Shown: positions 50,577-63,516, counted from the stretch's first letter. The stretch is DNA of 64,000 nucleotides from Vagococcus bubulae (GCF_003950315.1 NZ_NGJT01000006.1:1-64000); one strand, 5' to 3'. Program-made: numbers and translations. Notes: generated from the letters alone by a model not told the origin.

Positions 50577-51656
50577 TTATTTCCCCTCCAACAGATTTTT
50601 CTCTCCATCTGAGGTAAAAACATTTATTTTTTGTGCATTAATACTAATTTTTATTTTATCACCTTTACCCAAATCTTCTAAAAAGGTTGATTCTTCACTC
50701 ATTTGGATTCTTTCTCCCAGTGGTGTTGATAATATATACTCTGTTGTTTGACCAAGATATAGACTATCCTCAATTACTGCTTCTATCTCGCCATCATCTG
50801 TGCGGTAAAATTCTTCAGGACGAATACTTACACGAACTTTTTGCTCCTGGATATCAGATAACAATGGGAATTCTAATTGATACTCATCATTAAATTTTAG
50901 ATACGTTTTACCCTCTACATGTATTAGTTGTGCTTCTAGGACATTTGTTCGTCCAATAAATGTTGCGACAAATTCGTTACTAGGTCTATGATACAACTCT
51001 TTTGGTGTCCCAATTTGTTGGATTTTACCTAGATTCATTACCGCAATTTTATCTGAGATTGCCATAGCTTCTTCTTGATCATGGGTGACATAAACTGTTG
51101 TAATACCAACCTCATGTTGAATATCACGAATGGCTTGTCTCATATCGACACGTAATTTAGCATCGAGATTACTTAATGGCTCATCCATTAATAATACATC
51201 AGGTGTAATAGCTAATGCTCTAGCTAACGCTACACGTTGTTGTTGTCCACCACTTAGTTGAGAGGGTTTCCTATCTTGAAAATCAGCTATTTGCATTAAT
51301 TCTAAATATTTTTGTGTTTCCTTTTTTAATGTATTTGATGATACTTTTCTTTGTTTTAGTCCAAACGCCACATTTTCTTTGACTGTTAAATGGGGAAAAA
51401 TCGCATAATTTTGAAAAACCATTCCGATATTTCGTTTACTAGGTTCCATATCATTGATGCGTGTATCGCCAAAGTAAAAATCGCCACCCTCAATACTATT
51501 AAAGCCAGCAATCATTCTTAATAACGTTGTTTTACCACAACCAGATGGGCCCAAAAGAGTAAACAGGGTCCCATCAGGAATTGTGACATTTAAATCTTCG
51601 ATGACTGTCACATCATCATACATTTTCTTGGCATGATTAATTCTAATTTCACTCAT
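50577..51656 (-). CDS. ABC transporter ATP-binding protein, FbpC/PotA-like
   Basis: This 359-residue ATPase has Walker A LGPSGCGKTTLLR (near 37), Q-loop MVFQNYAIFPHLTV, signature LSGGQQQRVALARAL (near 134) and Walker B LLMDEPLSNLDAKLR. A C-terminal TOBE domain (SIRPEEF...IEDSLYLGQTTEYIL) completes it. I use the ATG at 51656 with AGGAG. The longer frame start at 51686 would overlap the lipoprotein gene. It is the middle gene of the importer operon. Confidence 0.9.
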   Translation of the reverse strand: MSEIRINHAKKMYDDVTVIEDLNVTIPDGTLFTLLGPSGCGKTTLLRMIAGFNSIEGGDFYFGDTRINDMEPSKRNIGMVFQNYAIFPHLTVKENVAFGLKQRKVSSNTLKKETQKYLELMQIADFQDRKPSQLSGGQQQRVALARALAITPDVLLMDEPLSNLDAKLRVDMRQAIRDIQHEVGITTVYVTHDQEEAMAISDKIAVMNLGKIQQIGTPKELYHRPSNEFVATFIGRTNVLEAQLIHVEGKTYLKFNDEYQLEFPLLSDIQEQKVRVSIRPEEFYRTDDGEIEAVIEDSLYLGQTTEYILSTPLGERIQMSEESTFLEDLGKGDKIKISINAQKINVFTSDGEKNLLEGK

Positions 51657-51666
51657 GTGTTTACTC

Positions 51667-52698
51667 CTATTTAGATTGTGTTTCAACGAAAATTTCGTTG
51701 TATTTATCTACTATTTTGTCTTTATTTTTTATCACGTAGTCATAGTTTTCCGTTACTGATTTGATTTCATCTAATGGTTTCATATTATCACTTGTTTTAG
51801 CGTCTTTTCTAACTGGACGGTTAGTTGTTTTTGTTCCTAATGTGTCTTGTACATCTTTAGAAATGATGAAATCCATGAATTTTTTAGCATTGTCCATATT
51901 TTTTGCATTTTTAATAACAGCTGCACTTGCTGGTAAGAAAACTGTGCCCTCTTTAGGGTAAACAATTTTAACATTTGCCCCATCATTTAATAATTTAACT
52001 GTTGGGTCTTCATAAGATAATCCTACAGCCATTTCCCCATCTGCTACTGTTTTGTAAACATTTGAAGAACTTGAGCTGATTTTTCCATCAACTAGAGTAA
52101 ATAATTCTTTCACATATTCCCAAGAAGTATCATCAAAATCACCATTTACTGCTAACATATTCGTTAACTGAGCAAATGCACTTGATGAGTTTGCAGGATC
52201 GGCAGTCGAAATTTTTCCTTTTAATTCATCATTTAATAAATCTTTGTATCCTTCGATTTTCATTCCTTTAGTTAAATCTGGATTGACGACTAACACACTA
52301 CCATCTAGTGTGTATGGAGTTGAGTATCCTGTTGTATTCTGATATTCCTTCACTACTTCATCATTCTCTTTAGCAACATATTTCTCAAATAATTCTCCAT
52401 TTTGTTCATATTGAGTATATGATCCACCAAAAATAACGTCCGCTACTGGTGCATCTTTTTCACTTTCAAGCTTTTTAAATAATTCCCCTGTTCCAGCTTG
52501 AATCAACTCAACTTTCACACCGTATTTATCTTCAAACGCTGGTATAGTTGCATTAATCAACCCTTCTGAGTTTGGCGAATAGACCACTAATTTATCAGAG
52601 TCTTTCTTTCCTTCTTCTTTACTATCTTCTTTGTTGCTACAAGCCACTAACGTTGTTAATGATAACCCCACTAACGCTACTTTCATCCACTTTTTCAT
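51667..52698 (-). CDS. ABC transporter substrate-binding lipoprotein (Fe(3+)/phosphonate class)
   Basis: This 343-residue lipoprotein has signal peptide MKKWMKVALVGLSLTTLVAC (lipobox LVAC, Cys 20). It has the bacterial extracellular solute-binding type 2 fold: VVYSPNSEGLINATIPAFEDKYGVKVELIQAGTGELFKKLESEKDAPVADVIFGG near 40-95. FbpA-type iron binders have paired Tyr residues near the C-terminus; I see none clearly, so an organophosphorus or sugar-phosphate ligand is as likely. GGAGG precedes the ATG. It is the first gene of the operon, next to a two-component system, a layout known from HptA-HptRS of Staphylococcus. Confidence 0.87.
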   Translation of the reverse strand: MKKWMKVALVGLSLTTLVACSNKEDSKEEGKKDSDKLVVYSPNSEGLINATIPAFEDKYGVKVELIQAGTGELFKKLESEKDAPVADVIFGGSYTQYEQNGELFEKYVAKENDEVVKEYQNTTGYSTPYTLDGSVLVVNPDLTKGMKIEGYKDLLNDELKGKISTADPANSSSAFAQLTNMLAVNGDFDDTSWEYVKELFTLVDGKISSSSSNVYKTVADGEMAVGLSYEDPTVKLLNDGANVKIVYPKEGTVFLPASAAVIKNAKNMDNAKKFMDFIISKDVQDTLGTKTTNRPVRKDAKTSDNMKPLDEIKSVTENYDYVIKNKDKIVDKYNEIFVETQSK

Positions 52699-52726
52699 CT
52701 TAATCCTCCTCGTTTTATCTATTCTC

Positions 52727-52780
52727 ACTATAGTTCAAATATAACGCTTTCAAAAGAGAGTATTCTCTACAAAAAGGAGA
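52727..52780 (-). promoter_or_regulatory. Promoter and direct-repeat operator of the ABC importer operon
   Basis: On the minus strand -10 TATAGT (+ strand 52727-52732) is 29 bases before the lipoprotein ATG. The -35 is weak (TTTTGA at 17 bases). Just upstream, TCTCCTTTTTG and TCTC-TTTTG start exactly 21 bases apart (52751-52780), the spacing typical of AraC-type activator half-sites. A weak -35 with adjacent half-sites suggests an activated promoter. Confidence 0.55.
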
Positions 52781-52792
52781 AAATCCTATATA

Positions 52793-53551
52793 CTATAGAA
52801 TTTCCTCCTTAAATTCTGTTACTGACATACCCACAAACTTTTTAAATACTTGATTAAAATATTTATAATCATTAAATCCAACTAACTCTGCCACTTCATA
52901 TACTAAAAGATGCGGTTTTTTAATCAAATGGTTCACTGCCATTTTTATTCGGTAACGATTCAAGTATTCATTAAGCGTCATCTCTAAATGTTTCTTTACT
53001 TTTTGATAAATGTAGCTCTCGCTGTAATTCAATTCTTGTGCTAATTCAGCAATAGTAAATTTTTCAGCATAGTGGTCTTTTATCCAAGCCAATACCTGAG
53101 TTACGACCTGGTCCCTTGAATATCTGACATCTTTAAGTACATCAAATTGAGTCATTGGAACAAAATTAGTCGGTCTATTTTCTTTTTGAATCGAATAACT
53201 CACATTAACAAGACATGTCCGTAACTCGACTATATTAATTGGCTTCACTAAAAAATCAATCACACCATATTGCATCGCTTTTTTAGCATTATTGAATTCA
53301 TCGTAACCTGATAGTATAATTTTTCGATACTCTATTTCTTTCGTTTCTTCAAACAGTTCGAAGGCATTTTTCTTTGGCATGTTGATATCAGTCAATACGA
53401 TATCAGGTTGCATTTTCTTTATCAGCGCTACTGCTTCTTCTCCGTCTTCTGCAACTCCAACTATTTCCATATTAAGTTCTTGAAAGTCAAGTGCTGTTAG
53501 AAGCCATTTACGAATCAAATGCTCATCTTCAGCTACAACTATTTTTATCAT
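52793..53551 (-). CDS. Response regulator with AraC-type output domain (YesN family)
   Basis: This 252-residue protein has an N-terminal receiver domain (phospho-acceptor D55 in VLTDINMP, D9/E10 acidic pocket, K104-type Lys in LVKPINIVEL) and a C-terminal AraC helix-turn-helix domain (YAEKFTIAELAQELNYSESYIYQKVKKHLEMTLNEYLNRYRIKMAVNHLI...VAELVGFNDYKYFNQVFKKFVGMSVTEFK). It is coded downstream of, and overlapping, its histidine kinase. The adjacent ABC importer operon is the likely target. Confidence 0.92.
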   Translation of the reverse strand: MIKIVVAEDEHLIRKWLLTALDFQELNMEIVGVAEDGEEAVALIKKMQPDIVLTDINMPKKNAFELFEETKEIEYRKIILSGYDEFNNAKKAMQYGVIDFLVKPINIVELRTCLVNVSYSIQKENRPTNFVPMTQFDVLKDVRYSRDQVVTQVLAWIKDHYAEKFTIAELAQELNYSESYIYQKVKKHLEMTLNEYLNRYRIKMAVNHLIKKPHLLVYEVAELVGFNDYKYFNQVFKKFVGMSVTEFKEEIL

Positions 53552-55157
53552 CTTCTATCCCCCAAACACTAAACTTAACCATAGCCCCTTCTTTTTGATT
53601 ACATACTGACATACTTGAATTAGGATAAGAATGTTTCAATCTTCGATAACTGTTTATAAGTCCATGATGTGTTTCATCTTCACTAAGGTAGTTCACACGA
53701 TTGAGCTGTTCCTCTTTAAATCCTGGTCCATTATCTCCTACTTCAAAATGAATCACGTCATCTTCCTTATAACAATGAATTGTGATAAACAAGTCTTGTC
53801 TGACTTTCATTCCATACTTAATCGCATTTTCGACTAAAGGTAATAAAAAAAGTTTTGGTACTGGAAACGCTTCTAGTTCTTGGTCTATTTCTATATCATA
53901 TGAAAACTTATCAAATCTAATCTTATTCACTTCTAAAAAATCTTTTATAATTTGACTATCTTTACCTAAACAAGCAAATTCTTTTGAAAAGTCAACTGAA
54001 TAACGTAAGACCCTATTCAATGATAATATAAGACGATCAGCGATTCCCGGATCAAAATGACTGGTGACACGAATGGCTTCAAGCGTATTATAAATAAAAT
54101 GTGGATTAAACTGCGCTTCCAGTACCTTTCTTTCATAATGAAAATTTTGTCGTTCTAGAACTAATTGTTGTTGAACAAGTTTATCTCGTTCTTCAATCAT
54201 ATTATTGATATTATCAATTAAAAATTGAAATTCTTGGTTGGTTTTTAATGATATATTATGACTTTGACCTTCTTTCAATCGTTTCGTTTCGGCTACTAGT
54301 TGGTTAATTTCTTTCGTTTGTTTATTAGAAATCCCTTGTGCCAAACGCTCAGATTGATGCCAGAGTAAATATAATAATGCACTAGTCACAACTAGACTAA
54401 ATAAAAGAAAATAGATTAAAGGAAATGTCATAAGATACGTATAAAGAGTTGTCTCTTTATTTATTTTAGTCACTTGGCTCAAATATAAATTTCCGTTTTC
54501 TAAAAAAAGGGGAGACAGTAGTTTTTTGTGATTAATCTTATGACCTGTTACAAAATTAGATGAATTTTTCACTAAAATATTGTCTAAATTATCTGAGATA
54601 ACATATTTTGTTCCAAATTCAATTCCCATTTGATTGAACACCGTACTATTTATAATCAATAAACTATAGTAATCGCTATTTTTGACTCGACTGCACATAA
54701 TGACATACATCATCCCATTTATATCACGCTGAATTTTTCGCGTCATTCGGCCATTTTCTTGACACATTGATTTAAGATAATAGGGAGATAAGCCAATAGA
54801 AGCCTGTCCTACTGATAACGTCACATCACCCTGTTTAGTTATAACCATTAAGTCAGCAGATATTCCCATGCTGTTCATCTCTTGATAGTAATCCGTATAA
54901 AATTGTCGTTCTTTTTTTTCATTTGAAACATATTTCGGAATAACTGATTCATTTAATTCGGTTAATAATCTTTCTCCCTTTTTGTCGAGTTCATCAAAAA
55001 AATTCAATACTTGTTGCGTATCATATTTTAATTGATAATTCTCTATAAATAAGAATAAAGACGCTAATAAAAAAACAATCAATAGTGAGACAAATACCGC
55101 CAATTTAGTTAAGCGTTTTCTTATTTCTGTATATAACTCCTCTTTATATGTTACCAA
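53529..55157 (-). CDS. Sensor histidine kinase (YesM/HPK7-type)
   Basis: This 542-residue membrane kinase has a first helix at about 19-39, an outside sensor domain of about 190 residues, a second helix near 233-255, a HAMP-like segment, then the His-kinase domain with FNPHFIYNTLEAIRV near 340 (phospho-accepting His) and HATPase blocks PLVENAIKYGMKV near 445 and GDNGPGF near 475. The start is TTG at 55157 with AAGGGG upstream. No alternative start exists before the first helix. The overlap of 23 bases with the response regulator gene shows coupling. Confidence 0.9.
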   Translation of the reverse strand: MVTYKEELYTEIRKRLTKLAVFVSLLIVFLLASLFLFIENYQLKYDTQQVLNFFDELDKKGERLLTELNESVIPKYVSNEKKERQFYTDYYQEMNSMGISADLMVITKQGDVTLSVGQASIGLSPYYLKSMCQENGRMTRKIQRDINGMMYVIMCSRVKNSDYYSLLIINSTVFNQMGIEFGTKYVISDNLDNILVKNSSNFVTGHKINHKKLLSPLFLENGNLYLSQVTKINKETTLYTYLMTFPLIYFLLFSLVVTSALLYLLWHQSERLAQGISNKQTKEINQLVAETKRLKEGQSHNISLKTNQEFQFLIDNINNMIEERDKLVQQQLVLERQNFHYERKVLEAQFNPHFIYNTLEAIRVTSHFDPGIADRLILSLNRVLRYSVDFSKEFACLGKDSQIIKDFLEVNKIRFDKFSYDIEIDQELEAFPVPKLFLLPLVENAIKYGMKVRQDLFITIHCYKEDDVIHFEVGDNGPGFKEEQLNRVNYLSEDETHHGLINSYRRLKHSYPNSSMSVCNQKEGAMVKFSVWGIEDDKNSCS

Positions 55158-55197
55158 TACCCCAACCCCTTTTATGCATTATAAAGTATAACATAAC

Positions 55198-55230
55198 AAA
55201 AAGAGTGCCGAAATATATCAGCACTCTTTT
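55198..55230 (-). terminator. Terminator after the LicT-family gene
   Basis: An 11-bp stem (AAAAAGAGTGC arms, 12-base loop) follows the antiterminator stop codon with T residues on the minus strand. Confidence 0.82.
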
Positions 55231-55235
55231 CCATA

Positions 55236-56072
55236 TTATTTATTATTGACTACTCGGTTTATATGAATTGTTAAATAGATTATCTCTGAATGACTGATTG
55301 AAATATCTCGCTTAGTCAATAAATAATCTCTCACTCTTAAACTACACTGAAACGCCTCAGGATACTTAGACTGCACTAGTTCGTAAAGAAAATCATCTGT
55401 TTCCTCACTTAACTCATTGTTCATTATTCGTTGAACAAAAAACTGAATATGAGTCACCATTCTTTGATAATTTGTTGAACTCTCATCAAACTCGCATCCA
55501 AAATAACGTCGAACAATATTAAGTATATTTTTTACTATCTCAGTATTTTTCATTGTTGTTGCCATATCTTGATAATCTGTCACACTATTAGCTAAATGTA
55601 GTGCAATCACACCTGCCTCTTCCTCAGTCATGTTTACACATAGCTTATCCTCTACCATCCCAATTGCTTTTAAAGAAACATTAAATTCTTTTGAATAAAA
55701 TTTTTTAATATCAAATAACAACGGATTAGGTAAGGAAATGTTCTCTTTAGCCCGTTCAATCGCATAATACAAATGATCTGTTAAACTTAAATAAGACTTT
55801 TCAGAATAATTGTATCCTATTTCTTTTTCTGCTAGCAACATGATTTCTTTTGATATTTCAATGATTTCTGTTGGTATTTTTTCGACTAACTTTTCCATCT
55901 CTTGCCGCTCATTTTCAGAATGGTTGACAAACATTTTTTCAACAGATGTGACAGCAATGGTATCACCAACTTTTTTATTAAAAGCTATACCTTTTCCCAT
56001 TACGATTACTTCTTGAAAATCCGTGTTTTCAGATATAACCACGTTATTATTTAAAACTTTTTTTATAATCAT
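55236..56072 (-). CDS. licT: Transcriptional antiterminator, BglG/LicT family
   Basis: This 278-residue RNA-binding antiterminator has the N-terminal CAT domain (IIKKVLNNNVVISENTDFQEVIVMGKGIAFNKKVGD), followed by PRD1 and PRD2. The PRD histidines are seen in SLTDHLYYAIERA (near 101), IALHLAN (near 159), THIQFFVQR (near 208) and LTIHINRV (near 268). Phosphorylation by the PTS at these sites switches activity. It binds the RAT upstream of the PTS gene and prevents termination. It lies 112 bases downstream of the PTS gene on the same strand. Confidence 0.93.
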   Translation of the reverse strand: MIIKKVLNNNVVISENTDFQEVIVMGKGIAFNKKVGDTIAVTSVEKMFVNHSENERQEMEKLVEKIPTEIIEISKEIMLLAEKEIGYNYSEKSYLSLTDHLYYAIERAKENISLPNPLLFDIKKFYSKEFNVSLKAIGMVEDKLCVNMTEEEAGVIALHLANSVTDYQDMATTMKNTEIVKNILNIVRRYFGCEFDESSTNYQRMVTHIQFFVQRIMNNELSEETDDFLYELVQSKYPEAFQCSLRVRDYLLTKRDISISHSEIIYLTIHINRVVNNK

Positions 56073-56184
56073 CGCTAGTGTCCTTTTCTATAAAGCTTTG
56101 ATTGGATAAATAAACCTTTATTACATTATACATCTAATAAACGAATTTTAATAGATTTATTTACCACACCTTTAAAGAACGATG

Positions 56185-58071
<1,887 letters not shown>

Positions 58072-58085
58072 TTACATTTTTGAAT

Positions 58086-58188
58086 GCAAAAAAGACCTAA
58101 ACTGATTGAAAAAAGAGTACAACGAAGATTATTTCAGAATATAATCTGAAATATTCGATTCATACACTATTTCATTCAATTTAGGTCT
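58086..58188 (-). terminator. Leader terminator upstream of bglP, target of antitermination
   Basis: On the minus strand AGACCTAAA (+58180-58188) pairs with TTTAGGTCT (+58093-58101), followed by TTTTTTGC. A second internal hairpin (arms ATTTCAGA/TCTGAAAT, 58132-58152) lies in the long loop. The left arm is shared with the RAT, so antiterminator and terminator exclude each other. Confidence 0.82.
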
Positions 58189-58214
58189 TGCCTGCCTAGC
58201 AGTTACAATCCTTT
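58181..58214 (-). promoter_or_regulatory. RAT (ribonucleic antiterminator) for LicT
   Basis: The minus strand contains GGATTGTAACTGCTAGGCA followed by GGCAAGACC, which matches the LicT/BglG RAT of Bacillus and Escherichia bgl operons except for one base in the GTTAC core. It overlaps the 5' arm of the terminator. BglG-family protein bound here should permit read-through when beta-glucosides are present. Confidence 0.88.
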
Positions 58215-58222
58215 ATGTAAAG

Positions 58223-58251
58223 ATAATAACATGTTTGCGCTTTCTTGTAAA
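58223..58251 (-). promoter_or_regulatory. bglP promoter with overlapping cre site
   Basis: On the minus strand the -35 TTTACA (58246-58251), a 17-base spacer and the -10 TATTAT with TG extension (58223-58231) form the promoter. The spacer holds AGAAAGCGCAAACA (58232-58245), a full match to the cre consensus WGNAANCGNWNNCW, so CcpA should repress when glucose is available. Confidence 0.85.
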
Positions 58252-58269
58252 TAATAACCGTGCTTTTTT

Positions 58270-58305
58270 TATAAAAAAAGATTCCAGAAAAAATCTGAAA
58301 TCTTT
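58270..58305 (-). terminator. Terminator after the first bglA gene
   Basis: The minus strand has a 12-bp stem (AAAGATTTCAGA with TCTGGAATCTTT, one GU pair) followed by a T run, 10 bases past the stop. Confidence 0.8.
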
Positions 58306-58316
58306 ACCTAGTCTCA

Positions 58317-59759
<1,443 letters not shown>

Positions 59760-59788
59760 TTATATTTTTCATACTGTTATTCTAACTT

Positions 59789-59804
59789 ATGGGAACATTC
59801 CCAT
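59789..59804. promoter_or_regulatory. Operator for the LacI-family regulator (copy 1)
   Basis: ATGGGAACATTCCCAT is a perfect 16-bp palindrome. It overlaps the bglA copy 1 -35 (TTGACA on the minus strand, 59804-59809) and the candidate -35 of the regulator gene (TTCCCA, 59798-59803), whose -10 is TATAAT at 59821-59826. The arrangement predicts repression of bglA and of the regulator itself. Confidence 0.8.
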
Positions 59805-59848
59805 GTCAAGTTTTTTTTGGTATAATTTTTATAAATGGAGGTCTATTT

Positions 59849-60823
59849 ATGACAACAATTATTGATGTAGCAAAAAAAGCTGGTGTATCAAAATCAACTG
59901 TTTCTCGAGTTGTTTCAAAAAATGGATACGTTAGTGATGCAACTAGACAAAAAATTGAACAAGCAATGGATGACTTAGGATATATTCCAAATATGTTAGC
60001 GAGAAACTTACAATCAGGTTTAACAAAAACGATTGCATTTATCTCTCACGATTTTAATCAATATACTAGTATCTTTTTAAACGCTTTCACAAAAACGGCG
60101 TTAAAACATGATTTCTATGTCAACTTATATGTTACAGGTGGTGATAAAGAAAAAGAACTGGATGCTTTAAATCTTATGAAATACAAACAAGTTGATGCTG
60201 TATTCATATTCACTAGAAGCAACTCATGGGATGATATTAAACCTTATAGAAAATACGGTCCTATTTCTACTTGGCACAGAATTGACTCTCCTGATATTTA
60301 TTCATCTTATGTCAATCAGTACGATAGCTATCTAATGTCTCTTGAATTTTTAGCAAATCGCGGATATAGAACTATTGGTCACATTCTAGGATTTGATAAT
60401 AATAAAAATACCCTTGCCCGAATCAATGCTCTTGATTACTTTTATGAGCAACACCCAGAGCTAGAAAAAAAAGAGGAATGGATTTTTTTAAACTCGAAAC
60501 ATCGTCAAACAGGAAGAAACATCGCAAGAAAATGGCATAAAGCACCAAATAAACCTGACTGTCTTGTTTTTTATACTGATTTCATTGCTGCTGAGTGTAT
60601 CTCTGAATTACAACTCTTAGGATACTCTATCCCTGAAAATGTTGGAATTATGGGGTTTGATAATAATGCTATCAGTGAGATTATCCACTTAACAACAGTG
60701 GATTGTCACTTAGAGACCCAAGCATTTAACTGTTTTAATTACCTTTATAGTGAATTGAAAAAAACCGAATTTACACCAATAGAAATCACACAAGACTTAG
60801 TCATCCGTTCGTCAACAAAATAA
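59849..60823 (+). CDS. LacI-family transcriptional regulator
   Basis: This 324-residue repressor has the N-terminal helix-turn-helix TTIIDVAKKAGVSKSTVSRVVSKNGYVSDATRQKIEQAMDDLGYIPNMLAR and hinge helix, then the periplasmic-binding-protein-like effector domain. I use the ATG at 59849 (GGAGG 7 bases upstream) instead of the earlier frame start at 59789, which lies in the operator. It is located between two bglA copies, divergent from copy 1 and convergent with copy 2. Two identical palindromes upstream of the two bglA genes are its likely sites. The effector may be a phosphorylated glucoside. Confidence 0.92.
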   Translation: MTTIIDVAKKAGVSKSTVSRVVSKNGYVSDATRQKIEQAMDDLGYIPNMLARNLQSGLTKTIAFISHDFNQYTSIFLNAFTKTALKHDFYVNLYVTGGDKEKELDALNLMKYKQVDAVFIFTRSNSWDDIKPYRKYGPISTWHRIDSPDIYSSYVNQYDSYLMSLEFLANRGYRTIGHILGFDNNKNTLARINALDYFYEQHPELEKKEEWIFLNSKHRQTGRNIARKWHKAPNKPDCLVFYTDFIAAECISELQLLGYSIPENVGIMGFDNNAISEIIHLTTVDCHLETQAFNCFNYLYSELKKTEFTPIEITQDLVIRSSTK

Positions 60824-60882
60824 CTGGTCACAAAACCTGATTCCATATAAACATCCTAACTTTCAACGTTTGGAGATAACAT

Positions 60883-60917
60883 AAAAAGAGTACTGACTCA
60901 TCAGCAGTACTCTTTTT
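60883..60917. terminator. Bidirectional terminator between the LacI gene and bglA copy 2
   Basis: Arms AAAAAGAGTACTG and CAGTACTCTTTTT (13 bp, perfect) with a short loop lie between convergent genes. Confidence 0.87.
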
Positions 60918-60920
60918 ATT

Positions 60921-62366
<1,446 letters not shown>

Positions 62367-62395
62367 TTATATTTTTCATACTTAAAGTTTATCTT

Positions 62396-62411
62396 ATGGG
62401 AACATTCCCAT
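62396..62411. promoter_or_regulatory. Operator for the LacI-family regulator (copy 2)
   Basis: The same 16-bp palindrome ATGGGAACATTCCCAT as at 59789-59804 lies upstream of bglA copy 2, overlapping its -35 TTGACA (62411-62416, minus strand). Confidence 0.8.
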
Positions 62412-62548
62412 GTCAAGTATCATATCGTATGTTTTTTGTACAGAGTGTGATGCCAACTCATCTAAATACTTTACATCGTCTTAGTCAATGCTAGAAAAAC
62501 TCGCTACATTTTATTTATTTACCTCATTCACTTGGTTTCAAGATTATA

Positions 62549-62574
62549 AAAAAGAGTGGACAAATCCACTCTTT
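62549..62574 (-). terminator. Terminator after the ECF S-component gene
   Basis: A perfect 10-bp stem (AAAGAGTGGA/TCCACTCTTT, 4-base loop) 27 bases past the stop is followed by T residues on the minus strand. Confidence 0.85.
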
Positions 62575-62600
62575 AACAAATCAATTCTAATGTATGACAC

Positions 62601-63116
62601 TTATTTTTTGGCATTTACTTCTTTATTTATAATATAAACAAATGGCTTTTTTAATAGTATATAAAAGGACATAGTCCCAAATGCATGCATCATATCAAAA
62701 CTTACTCCCGTCACATAATAAGCCCAAAAATTAGTAACTCCAAAAAAAGGAGCTAGCATAACAGATATTAAAAAACCATATCCTAAACCAGATAGCATAC
62801 ACACTATAAGTTGTAAGACTGTATTATTTTTTAAATTAGTCAATTTATCTAAACTAACTACTAATAAAATGACACACCAAAAAGATAAAATTTGAGCAAT
62901 GGTCCAAATTCCCATACCTAAATAAAAATTGGTAATTAAAATAGATAATGAACTAATCACTATTGCTTGAAAACTTCCCATATAAAGTGTGACCAAAATA
63001 AGCGTGGCTGTAATAGGTTGTACGTTTGGTATAAAAGCCATTAATAATCTGCCAACTACACAAAAAGCTGTCAGTAAAGCCATCATGGTTAAATCTTTTG
63101 TTCGAATGTGTTTCAC
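62601..63116 (-). CDS. ECF transporter S component (vitamin-type)
   Basis: This 171-residue membrane protein with five or six helices (start MKHIRTKDLTMMALLTAFCVVGRLLMAF, late MMHAFGTMSFYILLKKPF) is the substrate-binding part of an energy-coupling-factor importer. Such proteins use shared EcfAAT modules encoded elsewhere. The substrate is not visible in the sequence. It is encoded 13 bases after a lipoprotein with a transcobalamin-like DUF4430 domain, which points to cobalamin or a related corrinoid. No cobalamin riboswitch precedes the pair. Confidence 0.8.
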   Translation of the reverse strand: MKHIRTKDLTMMALLTAFCVVGRLLMAFIPNVQPITATLILVTLYMGSFQAIVISSLSILITNFYLGMGIWTIAQILSFWCVILLVVSLDKLTNLKNNTVLQLIVCMLSGLGYGFLISVMLAPFFGVTNFWAYYVTGVSFDMMHAFGTMSFYILLKKPFVYIINKEVNAKK

Positions 63117-63129
63117 TAAAATGACCTAC

Positions 63130-63516
63130 CTAATCTAATTTAGATAAGTCAAACTCAATGTTATCACCATCAGATACGTTTGTTTCTTGAACCCCTTTTT
63201 CAGCTTGTTTGCCATTGATAGTGTACATCCAATACTTATTTTCTTTTTCATCTTGTTTATGGCCGTCAATTGATGTAATAAACCCTTTCGTATCTTCAAT
63301 ATCATAATTATCTTTCAATACGTCATATAAAACAGCCTCGTCTTTCACACTAACTTCTTTTGAATCAATCTCTTTATGGTCTTCCTTTAGTGTGATATTA
63401 ACTGTTGCACTTGATTGTGTTGACTCTACTGTTTGGTTCTTTTTACCACTTCCACAACCTGTTAATGTCACTAAAATCGTTGCACCTAACACTAAGCGAT
63501 TTAATTTTTTCATCAT
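63130..63516 (-). CDS. DUF4430 (transcobalamin-like) lipoprotein
   Basis: This 128-residue secreted lipoprotein has signal peptide and lipobox LTGC (Cys about 21), followed by a Lys/Gln/Thr-rich linker. The DUF4430 domain has VSVKDEAVLYDVLKDNYDIEDTKGFITSIDGHKQDEKENKYWMYTINGKQAEKGVQETNVSDGDNIEFDLSKLD. The G-x-I-T-x-I-D-G and Y-W-M-Y-x-x-N-G-K motifs are those of the transcobalamin/intrinsic-factor C-terminal domain. It should act as an outside receptor feeding the ECF S component downstream. Cobalamin binding is an inference from family. Confidence 0.82.
   Translation of the reverse strand: MMKKLNRLVLGATILVTLTGCGSGKKNQTVESTQSSATVNITLKEDHKEIDSKEVSVKDEAVLYDVLKDNYDIEDTKGFITSIDGHKQDEKENKYWMYTINGKQAEKGVQETNVSDGDNIEFDLSKLD

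Noticed and set aside
51667-52698. Firm call of the lipoprotein as an iron-binding FbpA
   Set aside because: The class 2 fold is shared by iron, phosphonate and sugar-phosphate binders, and I do not see the paired tyrosines that define iron binding, so the substrate is left open.
62420-62545. Small plus-strand coding fragment between bglA copy 2 and the ECF gene
   Set aside because: Short stretches translate but have no start context or recognisable motif. I see nothing there beyond AT-rich spacer.
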